Notes under the pieces: model-generated
The model's input: only the letters and a program-made list of their open reading frames with translations
Database searches by the model: none
What the model was told of the DNA's origin: nothing
Made by a program: the position numbers and the translations under genes
NCBI RefSeq assembly: GCF_001045445.1
Contig: NZ_LFNF01000003.1
Coordinates: 124,001 to 188,000 of the forward strand
DNA: 64,000 nucleotides
Reading direction: 5' to 3'
Source: Chryseobacterium sp. BLS98
Lineage (GTDB): Bacteria; Bacteroidota; Bacteroidia; Flavobacteriales; Weeksellaceae
Shown here: positions 25,438-33,534 of the stretch, one piece after another
Numbering within the stretch: the first letter of the stretch is position 1
How the letters are laid out: each line of letters opens with the position of its first letter

Positions 25438-26388
25438 TTATACGGTTATGCTGCTGTCTATTGCCTGGTTGTTCCAGGAAATGTGCTTTACGTTTTTATT
25501 TGCATCGAAGTAAAAATCTATTCTGCCAAGAAGAAGACCTGCCCATCCTACCTGGTTGACCAGAACATTTTTACCTTGCCGGTTAGTAAATGTTTGTGGT
25601 TCAGGTAAAAAAGTATGGGTATGCCCGCCCAGGATAATATCAATGTTTTCCGTTTTGGCAGCCAGAATTTTGTCGCTTATTTTATCAGGTTCATCTTTGT
25701 AATCATAGCCTATGTGAGAAAGACAGATGACAAGATCACATTTTTGTTCGTTTTTAAGGAAGTTGGAATAGTGTTGTGCTACATCTACAGGATCCGAATA
25801 TACGGTTTCTCCATATTGTTTCTTGCCTACGAGACCATCCAGCTGGATACCAACACCGAAAATTCCGACCTTTATTCCGTTTTTATTAAAGATTTTATAT
25901 GGTGACGTCTTCCCGTCCAGAACTGTATTCTTAAAATCATAATTTGAACAGATGAATGGAAACTGTGCATTGGGAAGCACTTTTAAGAAACCATCCAGGC
26001 TATTGTCAAAATCATGGTTTCCCATAGTGGAGGCGTCATACTTCATCATAGACATCAGTTTGAATTCCAGTTCGCCACCAAAAAAATTGAAATAAGGAGT
26101 TCCCTGAAAAATATCACCGGAATCCAGAAGAAGAACATTATTTTCCTGGCTTCGGATCTGCTGTATCAGGCTCGCTCTTCTTGCAAAACCTCCCTGATTG
26201 GGGTTTTTGGTATAGCTTGCATCAAAAGGTTCTATTCTGCTGTGCTGATCGTTGGTATGAAGAATGGTCAGTTTATTTGCGGATTTAAAAGGATTGAATT
26301 TCAATTCTTCCGCCATCATCATATTGGGAGCTAAAGCTGCTGCTAAAGATCCGCCACCTATTACTTTTAAAAATCTTTTTCTATCCAT
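25438..26388 (-). CDS. 5'-nucleotidase N-terminal domain metallophosphatase (UshA-like)
   Basis: 316 aa with an N-terminal export signal that has a Tat-like look (DRKRFLKVIGGGSLAAALAP). All dinuclear-metal motifs are present: ILHTNDQHS, LLLDSGDIFQGT, TMGNHDFDN, ICLSHIGYD and ILGGHTHTF. It corresponds to the catalytic half of UshA-type 5'-nucleotidases; the substrate-binding C-terminal half is encoded by the upstream gene, which overlaps it by one base. Together they likely hydrolyse extracytoplasmic nucleotides to nucleosides and phosphate. Confidence 0.9.
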   Translation of the reverse strand: MDRKRFLKVIGGGSLAAALAPNMMMAEELKFNPFKSANKLTILHTNDQHSRIEPFDASYTKNPNQGGFARRASLIQQIRSQENNVLLLDSGDIFQGTPYFNFFGGELEFKLMSMMKYDASTMGNHDFDNSLDGFLKVLPNAQFPFICSNYDFKNTVLDGKTSPYKIFNKNGIKVGIFGVGIQLDGLVGKKQYGETVYSDPVDVAQHYSNFLKNEQKCDLVICLSHIGYDYKDEPDKISDKILAAKTENIDIILGGHTHTFLPEPQTFTNRQGKNVLVNQVGWAGLLLGRIDFYFDANKNVKHISWNNQAIDSSITV

Positions 26389-27146
26389 TATTTCTTACCG
26401 ATAAAATTTAAACGAACATCTGTATTCGGAACCACTTCAGGAGTTTTCTTAAAATATTCAATGAAAAGATCCCTCAGTTTAATCCCCGTGGAAATAGATT
26501 CCCCTTTGGAAAAGAATTTCATATTGTCCCCGCCTAATGCCAGATAATCTGAAGTGGCAATATAGTAATCCTGTGAAGGGTTTATAGGTTTGCCATTGAT
26601 CTGGGATTGAGTGAGCTGTCCGTTATTGGTTTCAATATATAAATGGGAAACAGGATTGTTGACCTGAGTTTTTGCATAGTAATCAAAAAGCCCCTGAAGG
26701 TCTGATCCTTTCATTTTTACGATAATCACCTCATTTTCAAAAGGCATTACTTCAAAAATACTTTTCAGGAGAATGTCGCCTTTTCCGATTGTTGTACGTA
26801 TTCCTCCGATATTGATCAGAGCGGCATCTACACTTTTATTCAGATTCTTTTTTGCCCATGCATCAGCACCTTCAAAAGTGTAATCGGCCAAAAGATTTCC
26901 AAGATTGCTGTTATCCCCTTGTTTGGTAAGATCTACGCTGGTGTGGGAGATCTTCTGGTTCATCTCTTTATCCAGTTTCTGCTTATAAGGTTCAATGACA
27001 TTTACAAACGCCTCATCATTTTTCAGCTCATTATTAATAGAAATGTTTTTCTGGGGCTGAACCTGAGCCAGCTGCAGCGTGGATGCTGTTTTGCAGGCAG
27101 TGAGTGTAGCCAGAGCAATTCCTAGTAACAAGAATTTATTTTTCAT
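26388..27146 (-). CDS. 5'-nucleotidase C-terminal domain lipoprotein
   Basis: 252 aa from the ATG at 27146; the nine extra residues of the longer frame would precede a perfect lipoprotein signal (MKNKFLLLGIALATLTAC). The rest is the UshA C-terminal domain: GDNSNLGNLLADYTFEGADA, ALINIGGIRTTIGKGDI, VMPFENEVIIVKMKGSDL and YYIATSDYLALGGDNM (purine-binding loop). It contains no metal site, so it needs the catalytic domain encoded next. The TAATG junction implies equal synthesis of the two halves. This is a split UshA, a layout known in Bacteroidota. Confidence 0.9.
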   Translation of the reverse strand: MKNKFLLLGIALATLTACKTASTLQLAQVQPQKNISINNELKNDEAFVNVIEPYKQKLDKEMNQKISHTSVDLTKQGDNSNLGNLLADYTFEGADAWAKKNLNKSVDAALINIGGIRTTIGKGDILLKSIFEVMPFENEVIIVKMKGSDLQGLFDYYAKTQVNNPVSHLYIETNNGQLTQSQINGKPINPSQDYYIATSDYLALGGDNMKFFSKGESISTGIKLRDLFIEYFKKTPEVVPNTDVRLNFIGKK

Positions 27147-27249
27147 ATGTTGCAAATTATTTTTAAAGGTCATATGTAATCGCCGGTATTTATAGTTTTT
27201 TTATAACTGAGTTTGGTCGCAGCGATGCCATACTATCTTTTAGTATATG

Positions 27250-27257
27250 CAAATATA
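27250..27257 (-). promoter_or_regulatory. -7 box for the nucleotidase-porZ-recO operon
   Basis: On the minus strand this reads TATATTTG, an exact consensus match, about 100 bp before the ATG at 27146. No TTG at 19 bp is seen. Confidence 0.5.
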
Positions 27258-27311
27258 ATTATATGTATAATAAAACATTATTATTTATTACAAATTCTTG
27301 CCGTAAATTAT

Positions 27312-27319
27312 TAAATTTG
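27312..27319 (+). promoter_or_regulatory. -7 box for dapA
   Basis: TAAATTTG matches TAnnTTTG, 19 bp before the start codon. The only nearby TTG (27298) is spaced too closely. Confidence 0.45.
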
Positions 27320-27338
27320 GCAAAAATAATTCTAGCAG

Positions 27339-28214
27339 ATGAGCATTTTAAAAGGAGTAGGTGTTGCATTGGTAACACCCTTTAATGAAGATTTATCCGT
27401 TGATTTCGACAGTTTAACAAAACTTGTTGAGTATAATATCGAAAACGGAACCAATTATTTAGTTGTTTTGGGAACTACAGCAGAAGCTGCAACGCTTTCT
27501 GATGAGGAGAAGAAAAAGGTGATTGAGCATATCATTAAGGTTAATAATAAACGTCTTCCTTTGGTTTTAGGAATTGGCGGTAATAATACTCTTGAAGTCA
27601 AGAAACAGATTGAAGAAACAGATCTTTCTGCATTCGAAGCCGTGCTTTCTGTATCCCCGTATTACAACAAGCCTAACCAGGAGGGGCTTTACCAGCACTA
27701 TAAAATGCTGGCATCTACCGGTAAAAATATTATCATTTATAACGTTCCGTCAAGAACAGGCCAGAATGTTGAAGCTGATACTACGATTCGTCTTGCCAAT
27801 GAATTCCCGAATTTATTCATGATCAAAGAAGCGACACCGAATATTCTTCAGTATTTTGATATCTTAAGGAAGAAGCCTGAAGGATTTTCACTGGTTTCGG
27901 GAGACGATGAATATACACTTCCAGTGACTTTAGCTGGTGGAGATGGTGTAATTTCTGTCATCGGGCAGGGGTATCCTAAAGAATTTTCCGCAATGGTTCA
28001 GCTTGCTTTTGAAGGAAAGGTAAAAGAGGCTTATGAAATCCACAATAAATTAGTTGACATCACAAGACTGATTTTTGCAGAAGGAAATCCATGTGGAATA
28101 AAAGTAGTTCTTGCGGAAAAAGGAATCATTAAAAACTATTTGAGACTTCCGTTAGTTCCTGCTTCAGAGGGGCTTTATGCGAAGATCAAAGCGGAAATGG
28201 CGAAAATCGGATAA
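27339..28214 (+). CDS. dapA: 4-hydroxy-tetrahydrodipicolinate synthase
   Basis: 291 aa TIM barrel. It condenses pyruvate with aspartate semialdehyde in lysine and diaminopimelate synthesis. Seen: GVGVALVTPFNEDLSVDF, LGTTAEAATLSDEE (substrate-binding TT), VSPYYNKPNQEGLYQHY with the catalytic Tyr, NVPSRTGQN, and MIKEATPN with the Schiff-base Lys (about residue 164). LVSGDDEYTLP and GGDGVISVIG are also typical. It is a single-gene unit followed by a repeat and a terminator. Confidence 0.96.
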   Translation: MSILKGVGVALVTPFNEDLSVDFDSLTKLVEYNIENGTNYLVVLGTTAEAATLSDEEKKKVIEHIIKVNNKRLPLVLGIGGNNTLEVKKQIEETDLSAFEAVLSVSPYYNKPNQEGLYQHYKMLASTGKNIIIYNVPSRTGQNVEADTTIRLANEFPNLFMIKEATPNILQYFDILRKKPEGFSLVSGDDEYTLPVTLAGGDGVISVIGQGYPKEFSAMVQLAFEGKVKEAYEIHNKLVDITRLIFAEGNPCGIKVVLAEKGIIKNYLRLPLVPASEGLYAKIKAEMAKIG

Positions 28215-28219
28215 GTCAG

Positions 28220-28292
28220 TCAATTGGTAAAATTTGCTTCACGAGTGGATAGTCAATCTTAAAAATATACCGTTGGCGATTCATCGTTGACA
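28220..28292. repeat. Palindromic intergenic repeat, family A copy 2
   Basis: This segment shares TTTGCTTC..AGTG and the ordered words TTAAAA, ACCGTTGGCGATTCATCGTTGAC with the copy at 14565-14645 (there ACCATTGACGTTTCACTATTCAC). It is diverged and only weakly palindromic now. Confidence 0.5.
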
Positions 28293-28305
28293 TCAAATAT
28301 CAAAG

Positions 28306-28334
28306 GTGAAAAGCTCGGGCTTTTCACTTTTTTT
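28306..28334 (+). terminator. Intrinsic terminator after dapA
   Basis: 9-bp perfect stem GTGAAAAGC / GCTTTTCAC (28306-28314, 28319-28327), TCGG loop and seven T. Confidence 0.93.
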
Positions 28335-28352
28335 AATCATAAAATTTAAAAT

Positions 28353-28856
28353 ATGAAATTAACAGAAGTAACGGAAAAAGATATTCCATTGATCCGCGAT
28401 TTGGCCAGAAGATCATGGGAGAGTGCTTATGCGGGAATCATTTCCCAGGAACAGATAGAGTATATGCTTAATAAAATGTATTCGGAAGAAGAAATTTCAA
28501 ATCAGCTTCAAAATCCGGACTATCATTATTATCTCATTTTTGATGAAAATAATAATTCTTTTGAAGGCTTTATCGGTTATGAAAATAATTATGAGGCAAG
28601 AACCACAAAACTTCATCGGATTTATTTAGTTCCTGAAAGCAAAGGGAAAGGATTTGGAAAAGAGGCATTGAACTTTTTAAAAGATAAAGTATCTGAGAGC
28701 GGAAACGAAAGAATTATATTAAACGTAAATAAAGAGAATTCCGCTAAAAAATTCTATGAATCTCAGGGATATAGAGTATATGATGAAGTGGTTTTGGATA
28801 TAGGCGGAAATTTCGTCATGGACGATTATTTGATGGAATATGTATTTCACAAATGA
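28353..28856 (+). CDS. GNAT family N-acetyltransferase
   Basis: 167 aa. Motif A is IYLVPESKGKGFGKEAL (R/Q-x-x-G-x-G form), followed by NVNKENSAKKFYESQGYRVYDE (motif B). The N-terminal IPLIRDLARRSWESAYAGIISQEQIEYML resembles the group annotated as PhnO/PaiA-like acetyltransferases, some of which act on polyamines or glucosamine 6-phosphate. The exact substrate is not determinable. It is a single gene with no close neighbours on its strand. Confidence 0.9.
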   Translation: MKLTEVTEKDIPLIRDLARRSWESAYAGIISQEQIEYMLNKMYSEEEISNQLQNPDYHYYLIFDENNNSFEGFIGYENNYEARTTKLHRIYLVPESKGKGFGKEALNFLKDKVSESGNERIILNVNKENSAKKFYESQGYRVYDEVVLDIGGNFVMDDYLMEYVFHK

Positions 28857-28915
28857 TTGACTTAAAATTCTGTAACATTTAATTTTAATTCTATAACAAG
28901 TGATGTTTCTTTTTA

Positions 28916-29052
28916 CTTCATCTTTGTATCAGAACCAAATCACTTTCAATAATACATTCATATGCTTGGTTTTGAGCTTTTATAGCTTTTTATCAGTATA
29001 TTTTTTTCATCCTTAGTGTTTAAATTCCTGTATTCAAATGCAGGAGTTTTTT
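28916..29052 (+). ncRNA. Candidate small RNA upstream of the AraC gene
   Basis: A near-consensus -7 sequence (CATCTTTG, about 28919-28926) is followed by about 95 nt with no meaningful ORF and ends in a terminator hairpin (29022-29052). This could be a short independent transcript or simply the 3' end of the GNAT message. No known RNA family is recognised. Confidence 0.25.
29022..29052 (+). terminator. Intrinsic terminator between GNAT and AraC genes
   Basis: 9-bp stem AAATTCCTG / CAGGAGTTT (29022-29030, 29041-29049; one G-T pair), 10-nt loop, then TTTTTT. Confidence 0.7.
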
Positions 29053-29148
29053 CTTTTTTATACATTATGTTAAAAAAATAATTCTATTTCACTTTTAAAT
29101 GAAATAAATTGTTATATTTACTCCGAAATTCAACACACTTATACCAGG

Positions 29149-29730
29149 ATGAAAATGTATGTAAAATTTGATTTCAATGCTCTCTGTAAGAAAGTATTGG
29201 ATGAAAAGCTAAAAGAGCATGGGCTGAAATATCGCCTTCTGAACTTTGGCGAAGTAGAATTCTATGAACCCTTTACCCAGGAACAGCATAATCTTTTTAA
29301 GAAAAACCTTAAAGATTACGGAATAGAAATCATAGAAAGCCAGAAAACGGCTTTGGTACAGAAAATAAAAGATGCCATCGTAGAACTTGTCTTTTCTGAG
29401 AATGCAGTTCCCGTTAAGGCGTCTATTTACATTGCTGAGAAGCTGAATCACAGCTACGGATACCTTTCCAATCTTTTTTCTGAGGTTGCATACACATCTA
29501 TAGAAAATTTTATTATTCTTCAGAAAATAGAATATGCCAAGGAGCTGATCCTGAATAATAAGCAGAGTCTGACAGAAATTGCGCATAAGCTGAATTATTC
29601 CAGTGTAGCCCATTTGAGTACCCAATTTAAAAATACCACCGGAATCACACCTTCCCAGTTCCAGAAGATCGTTATGAAAAGAAGAAAAAAGCAAGCGATA
29701 GCCATCAATTCAAGAATGCTGTATGAATAA
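29149..29730 (+). CDS. AraC family transcriptional regulator
   Basis: 193 aa. The C-terminal two-helix-turn-helix AraC domain is clear (about 90-175): VPVKASIYIAEKLNHSYGYLSNLFSEV and LTEIAHKLNYSSVAHLSTQFKNTTGITPSQFQK. The N-terminal 70 residues (VKFDFNALCKKVLDEKLKEHGLKYRLLNFGEVEF) form a small alpha/beta domain, not the usual cupin sensor. The gene overlaps the next gene by 8 bp, so expression is coupled. A second ATG two codons downstream (29155) could also serve as start. Confidence 0.9.
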   Translation: MKMYVKFDFNALCKKVLDEKLKEHGLKYRLLNFGEVEFYEPFTQEQHNLFKKNLKDYGIEIIESQKTALVQKIKDAIVELVFSENAVPVKASIYIAEKLNHSYGYLSNLFSEVAYTSIENFIILQKIEYAKELILNNKQSLTEIAHKLNYSSVAHLSTQFKNTTGITPSQFQKIVMKRRKKQAIAINSRMLYE

Positions 29731-30169
29731 GGAATATCTGAATGTAATAGCGGTAAATAATGACGAAGGAAACATCATATTCTTTAAAAATATTTTCAAA
29801 GATTTAAAGATAGGCGTGAAATCGCAATGTTTTTCCGATGGGGAAGGGCTTATGAAATATCTGAAAAGCTGCGGGGCTATTATTCCGGAAGTAATCTTTA
29901 TCAGATATGATATTCCGGGAAAAAGCAGTATGGATTGTCTGAAAGAAATTAAAGCAGATCCCAAATTCAGTAGTATAGTAACTGTAGTATATGCTCATGA
30001 GATTTCTGAAATTGAAATTGAAGAAGTATTTGTTGACGGAGCTAATGTTTTTATGAGACAGCCGGAAACTTACGAAGGGCTGAAAAAGGCAATAACAGAA
30101 ATTATTACGATCAACTGGCAGTACCATTCTTCAGGATTGAACATTGATAATTTTATCATGAAAGTATGA
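29723..30169 (+). CDS. Degenerate receiver (pseudo-response-regulator) protein
   Basis: 148 aa with only a receiver-like fold and no output domain. The alpha/beta order fits REC (VIAVNNDEGN, EVIFIRYDIPGKSSMDCLKEIK, VTVVYAHE, ANVFMRQPETYEGLKKAI), but key residues are changed: the acidic pair is N12-N13, the phospho-acceptor Asp position is R61, the Thr/Ser position is Y90 and the Lys is Q113. It thus probably cannot be phosphorylated in the normal way. The last 20 residues (INWQYHSSGLNIDNFIMKV) are an extra tail. It overlaps the AraC gene, so a regulator-partner pair is likely. Confidence 0.75.
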   Translation: MNKEYLNVIAVNNDEGNIIFFKNIFKDLKIGVKSQCFSDGEGLMKYLKSCGAIIPEVIFIRYDIPGKSSMDCLKEIKADPKFSSIVTVVYAHEISEIEIEEVFVDGANVFMRQPETYEGLKKAITEIITINWQYHSSGLNIDNFIMKV

Positions 30170-30255
30170 TGAACAAAGTTTTTTCAACACTTGGTTTTTT
30201 AGAAAAAAGTTTATATTTATTACATACTATTCACACAAAAGTGAAAATTGTATAA
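30169..30255 (+). CDS. Possible 28-aa small ORF coupled to the receiver gene
   Basis: The ATG at 30169 overlaps the receiver stop codon (TGATG) and opens a 28-codon frame (MNKVFSTLGFLEKSLYLL...KVKIV, then TAA). It is short and basic with a hydrophobic centre. Nothing but the coupling supports it; chance is a good alternative. Confidence 0.2.
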   Translation: MNKVFSTLGFLEKSLYLLHTIHTKVKIV

Positions 30256-30739
30256 TTAATAATTAAAATAATATAAGAAGAAATCCATGTAATATGGTCA
30301 ATTTTGTAAATGTAAACATTGCAACACAAATTAGTTATATATAAAAGCAATGGATGATAAGAAAACAGATTATTTCACATAGAAACAAGATATAAGTCAC
30401 AATGTTAGTTTTAACAAAATGAATTATGTTTATTTCCAGCTATAAAGCATAGAAGATCTTTAAACAAAACGGTACAATCATGAAAACTTAAGAGAGTTGG
30501 AGGGTATTTATTCGTTTCATTCCCACTCCTTCAACTTGAACAGTTAGTTTTTATAATAAGCAGTTGGAAAAATAATTCATTTTGTTTTTTTAATTTATTT
30601 TAATAGTCAGGACTGAAAAATTCAAATAGTATATAAATATTTTCACACCAAACCACAAGATATTAGTTCTTGCTATTAAAATAAATTTTTTTAAAAGATC
30701 AAAAAGTAATTTCTTCTAAATAACAGTTTTATAAGGGGG
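30256..30739. other. Long non-coding region before an orphan terminator
   Basis: About 480 bp, very AT-rich, with only mini-ORFs (the longest clean plus-strand ones have 5-10 codons). One notable segment, 30493-30542, can fold: AGTTGGAG near its left and CTCCTTCAACT near its right pair with a bulge. No exact TAnnTTTG box was found. The region ends at a strong plus-strand terminator although no gene precedes it, so either a long 3' UTR or a non-coding RNA is present. Confidence 0.4.
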
Positions 30740-30771
30740 CCGCGGAAAGATTTTTCTTTTCGCGGTTTTTT
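30740..30771 (+). terminator. Orphan plus-strand intrinsic terminator
   Basis: 10-bp stem CCGCGGAAAG / CTTTTCGCGG (30740-30749, 30756-30765; one G-T pair) followed by six T. On the minus strand the stem is followed by CCCCC, so it works only for plus-strand transcripts. The nearest plus-strand gene ends 570 bp upstream. Confidence 0.85.
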
Positions 30772-32854
30772 ATGAAATCTTACTCCATTTATTCTTTCCC
30801 CTATAGTATTTCAAGTAGTAATTTTTAATAATCAGATTGTCCGGCCTGGTCAGATGCGGATCTGCTTCGAGGATTTTATCAACCGTATTTTTTGTTGTTT
30901 TGATAATGGCAGAATCATTTACCAGATCCAGTCTTTTAAAGTCTACGACCCCGCTTTGCTGCGTTCCTAAGATATCTCCCGGCCCTCTGAGCTGCATATC
31001 GACTTCAGAAATCTTGAATCCGTCATTGGTTTCCGTCATAGTCCTGATACGGGTTCTGCTTTCTTTCGACAATTTGTCCGAGGTCATAAGAATACAATAA
31101 CTTTGTTCTGCCCCTCTTCCCACACGGCCCCGCAGCTGGTGAAGCTGTGAAAGCCCGAATCTTTCCGAACTTTCTATAACCATTACAGAAGCATTCGGAA
31201 CATTAACGCCTACTTCAATTACCGTGGTTGCCACCATAATTTCTGCTTTCCCGGAGGCAAAATAATTCATTGCAGCGTCCTTTTCAGCAGGTTTCATCTT
31301 TCCGTGAAGCATTGTGACATTATAGTCGGAGAATGCATTCATCACATGATCCAGACCCTCCATCAGGTTTTTATAATCTAAAGTTTCCGATTCCTCGATC
31401 AATGGATAAACAAAATAAACCTGTCTTCCTTTTCTGATCTCGTCCCTGCAGAAGTTATATACATAGGTTCTGTCTTTCTCCCGTCTGTGAGCGGTGATGA
31501 TGGGCTTTCTTCCCACAGGCATTTCGTCGATCACAGAAACATCGAGGTCGGAGTAAAAGCTCATGGCCAGCGTCCTTGGAATGGGAGTAGCAGTCATCAC
31601 CAGAATATGTGGAGGGATTTTATTTTTAGCCCATAATTTTGCTCTCTGCGCTACCCCAAACCTATGCTGCTCATCAATGATGGCTAATCCAAGGTTTTTA
31701 AATTTTACCTTATCTTCCAGAACAGCATGTGTTCCTACCAAAATAGAAAGGGTTCCGTTTACCAGCTCTTCATGAATGATTTTTCTTTCCGAAGTTTTGG
31801 TAGAACCTGTCAGCAGGCGCACATTAATATCTGTTTCTGTTAAAAGATCTTTAATTCCGTTGTAATGCTGCTGCGCCAGGATTTCAGTGGGAGCCATCAT
31901 ACAGCTCTGAAAGCCATTATCCATAGCGATCAGCATTGTAAGCAAAGCGACCATCGTTTTCCCGGACCCTACGTCGCCCTGAAGAAGTCTGTTCATCTGG
32001 ATAGGTCTTTTCATATCCACCCGGATCTCCTTTAAAACCCTCTTTTGTGCATTGGTAAGATCAAAAGGAATATGATGATTGTAAAAGTCATTAAAATGAT
32101 CTCCTATAACAGGAAACGGATTACCTGGCGAATGGCTTTTATGATGGAGTTTTTTGAGGGCATAACCCAACTGGAAAAAGAAGGATTCCTCAAATTTCAG
32201 CCTGTTGTCAGCTTTTTCAAAGTGTTCCATATCCTTTGGAAAATGCATGTTTAAAAAAGTATGCTGCCGGGATAAAAACTTAAAAGCTCTGATCATATAT
32301 TCGGGGAAATTCTCCTCGATAAGATTGGGAATCTCCTTGCAGATATTTCTTAAAACATTCTGGAAAAACCTCTGATTCAAACCTCTTTTGGTAAGCTTTT
32401 CCGAACTGGGATAGATAGGTTTCAGGCGGCTGTCATTTTCTTTATTCTCTTCAGCTTCAATTTCAGGATGGGGCATGGAAAATTGCCTGTTAAAAACATT
32501 GATTTTCCCGAAAATATAAACTTCACGGTTCACCGGAATCTGCTCTTTCAGCCATTTTGAGTACTGAAACCAAACAAGGTCCATTGTTCCCGTATCGTCA
32601 TTAAATTTTGCAGAAAGCCTTTTTGTTTTTCCGGTCTGTATTTCCTGTACCTGTGTGATTCTTCCCTTAAGCTGTACCTCAATGGCACTTTCCTCAAGCT
32701 GGGAAATTTTGTATACTTTATTCTTATCCAGATAACGGATAGGGTAGAAGTTCAGAAGGTCTTCAACAGTGGAAAGGCCCAACACACCTTTGATGAGTTT
32801 GGCTCTGTCAGGACCAATTCCTTTTACATATTCTATAGAGGTCTCTAAAGTCAT
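30770..32854 (-). CDS. recG: ATP-dependent DNA helicase RecG
   Basis: 694 aa, full length. RecG unwinds and remodels stalled replication forks and Holliday junctions. Seen: the N-terminal wedge/OB region (IEYVKGIGPDRAKLIKG), Walker A LLQGDVGSGKTMVALL, DEQH box AIIDEQHRFGVAQR, motif III MTATPIPRTLAM, and C-terminal helicase motifs MLHGKMKPAEKD, ATTVIEVGVNVPNAS and RFGLSQLHQLRGRVGRG. All helicase motifs are intact. Its stop codon overlaps the T run of the plus-strand terminator. Confidence 0.97.
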   Translation of the reverse strand: MTLETSIEYVKGIGPDRAKLIKGVLGLSTVEDLLNFYPIRYLDKNKVYKISQLEESAIEVQLKGRITQVQEIQTGKTKRLSAKFNDDTGTMDLVWFQYSKWLKEQIPVNREVYIFGKINVFNRQFSMPHPEIEAEENKENDSRLKPIYPSSEKLTKRGLNQRFFQNVLRNICKEIPNLIEENFPEYMIRAFKFLSRQHTFLNMHFPKDMEHFEKADNRLKFEESFFFQLGYALKKLHHKSHSPGNPFPVIGDHFNDFYNHHIPFDLTNAQKRVLKEIRVDMKRPIQMNRLLQGDVGSGKTMVALLTMLIAMDNGFQSCMMAPTEILAQQHYNGIKDLLTETDINVRLLTGSTKTSERKIIHEELVNGTLSILVGTHAVLEDKVKFKNLGLAIIDEQHRFGVAQRAKLWAKNKIPPHILVMTATPIPRTLAMSFYSDLDVSVIDEMPVGRKPIITAHRREKDRTYVYNFCRDEIRKGRQVYFVYPLIEESETLDYKNLMEGLDHVMNAFSDYNVTMLHGKMKPAEKDAAMNYFASGKAEIMVATTVIEVGVNVPNASVMVIESSERFGLSQLHQLRGRVGRGAEQSYCILMTSDKLSKESRTRIRTMTETNDGFKISEVDMQLRGPGDILGTQQSGVVDFKRLDLVNDSAIIKTTKNTVDKILEADPHLTRPDNLIIKNYYLKYYRGKNKWSKIS

Positions 32855-32921
32855 TTTAAAAATGAGCCCTAATTTCGGGAAAATAGGCTTAAGATTAAAA
32901 TTTTTTCTCTAAAATAAAATC

Positions 32922-32948
32922 AAAAAAAACGGCTTCCAATTTGAAAGC
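32922..32948 (-). terminator. Terminator after the thioredoxin-fold gene
   Basis: On the minus strand a 6-bp stem GCTTTC / GGAAGC (one G-T pair) is followed by CG and eight T. Confidence 0.65.
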
Positions 32949-32959
32949 TGCTGTAAGGT

Positions 32960-33493
32960 TTAGTCTTTTATTTTAGATTTAAATTTCTTCTGATAATCTT
33001 CCCACTGTTCTCTGGAACGGATCTTTTTAAACAGATCTTTAGAGATAAATTCTAAATAAGGTTCCAGTTCCTTGGCAGATAACTCTCCCTGAAGGATAGT
33101 AATAGGCCCGCCGTTCTCATCGAGAAATACCGTACTCGGAACTGCAGCAACGTTCATATACTGAGTGAATTCGTGCAAGGAATTTCTTCCTTTCTTATGC
33201 TCGGTATTGTCATTGGAAAATGTTCTCCCAAAAGCTTCAATAGATTTTTTTTCTTCAGCATTAAATTTTACGGGATAATAATTTTCATTTAAGATCTGGG
33301 CAATGATGTCATGACCATATGTTTTTTTATCCATGATCTTACATGGGCCGCACCAGTCTGCATAAAAGTCGATCAGGATTTTTTTCGGATTTTCTTTCTG
33401 GGCTTTTAAGGCTTCTTCAATGGTCATCCATTTTACCTGGGCAAAACTGAAGCTAACTAAAAATAAGAGTATTATGCTTATAATTTTTTTCAT
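32960..33493 (-). CDS. Exported thioredoxin-fold protein
   Basis: 177 aa with a Sec signal peptide (about 1-19, ending SFAQ). The thioredoxin active site is FYADWCGPCKIM (C48, C51). The cis-Pro loop is present at AAVPSTVFLDENG. It belongs to the DUF255/thioredoxin-like exported group found in Bacteroidota, expected to keep periplasmic thiols reduced or oxidised. An insertion (EEKKSIEAFGRTFSNDNTEHKKGR) lengthens the middle. It lies 41 bp downstream of a POT transporter on the same strand. Confidence 0.88.
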   Translation of the reverse strand: MKKIISIILLFLVSFSFAQVKWMTIEEALKAQKENPKKILIDFYADWCGPCKIMDKKTYGHDIIAQILNENYYPVKFNAEEKKSIEAFGRTFSNDNTEHKKGRNSLHEFTQYMNVAAVPSTVFLDENGGPITILQGELSAKELEPYLEFISKDLFKKIRSREQWEDYQKKFKSKIKD

Positions 33494-33510
33494 AATTTGA
33501 TATTTAACAT

Positions 33511-33532
33511 AAAAATAAGCATAATCTGCTTA
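33511..33532 (-). terminator. Weak terminator after POT transporter 1
   Basis: Minus strand: 6-bp stem TAAGCA / TGCTTA with a 5-nt loop and then TTTTT. Read-through into the thioredoxin gene is possible. Confidence 0.45.
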
Positions 33533-33534
33533 CA

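Noticed and set aside
25438..27146. Nonsense-split pseudogene of a single UshA
   Set aside because: Both halves have their own start and export signals, and the gene order is C domain before N domain, so this is a true two-gene arrangement.
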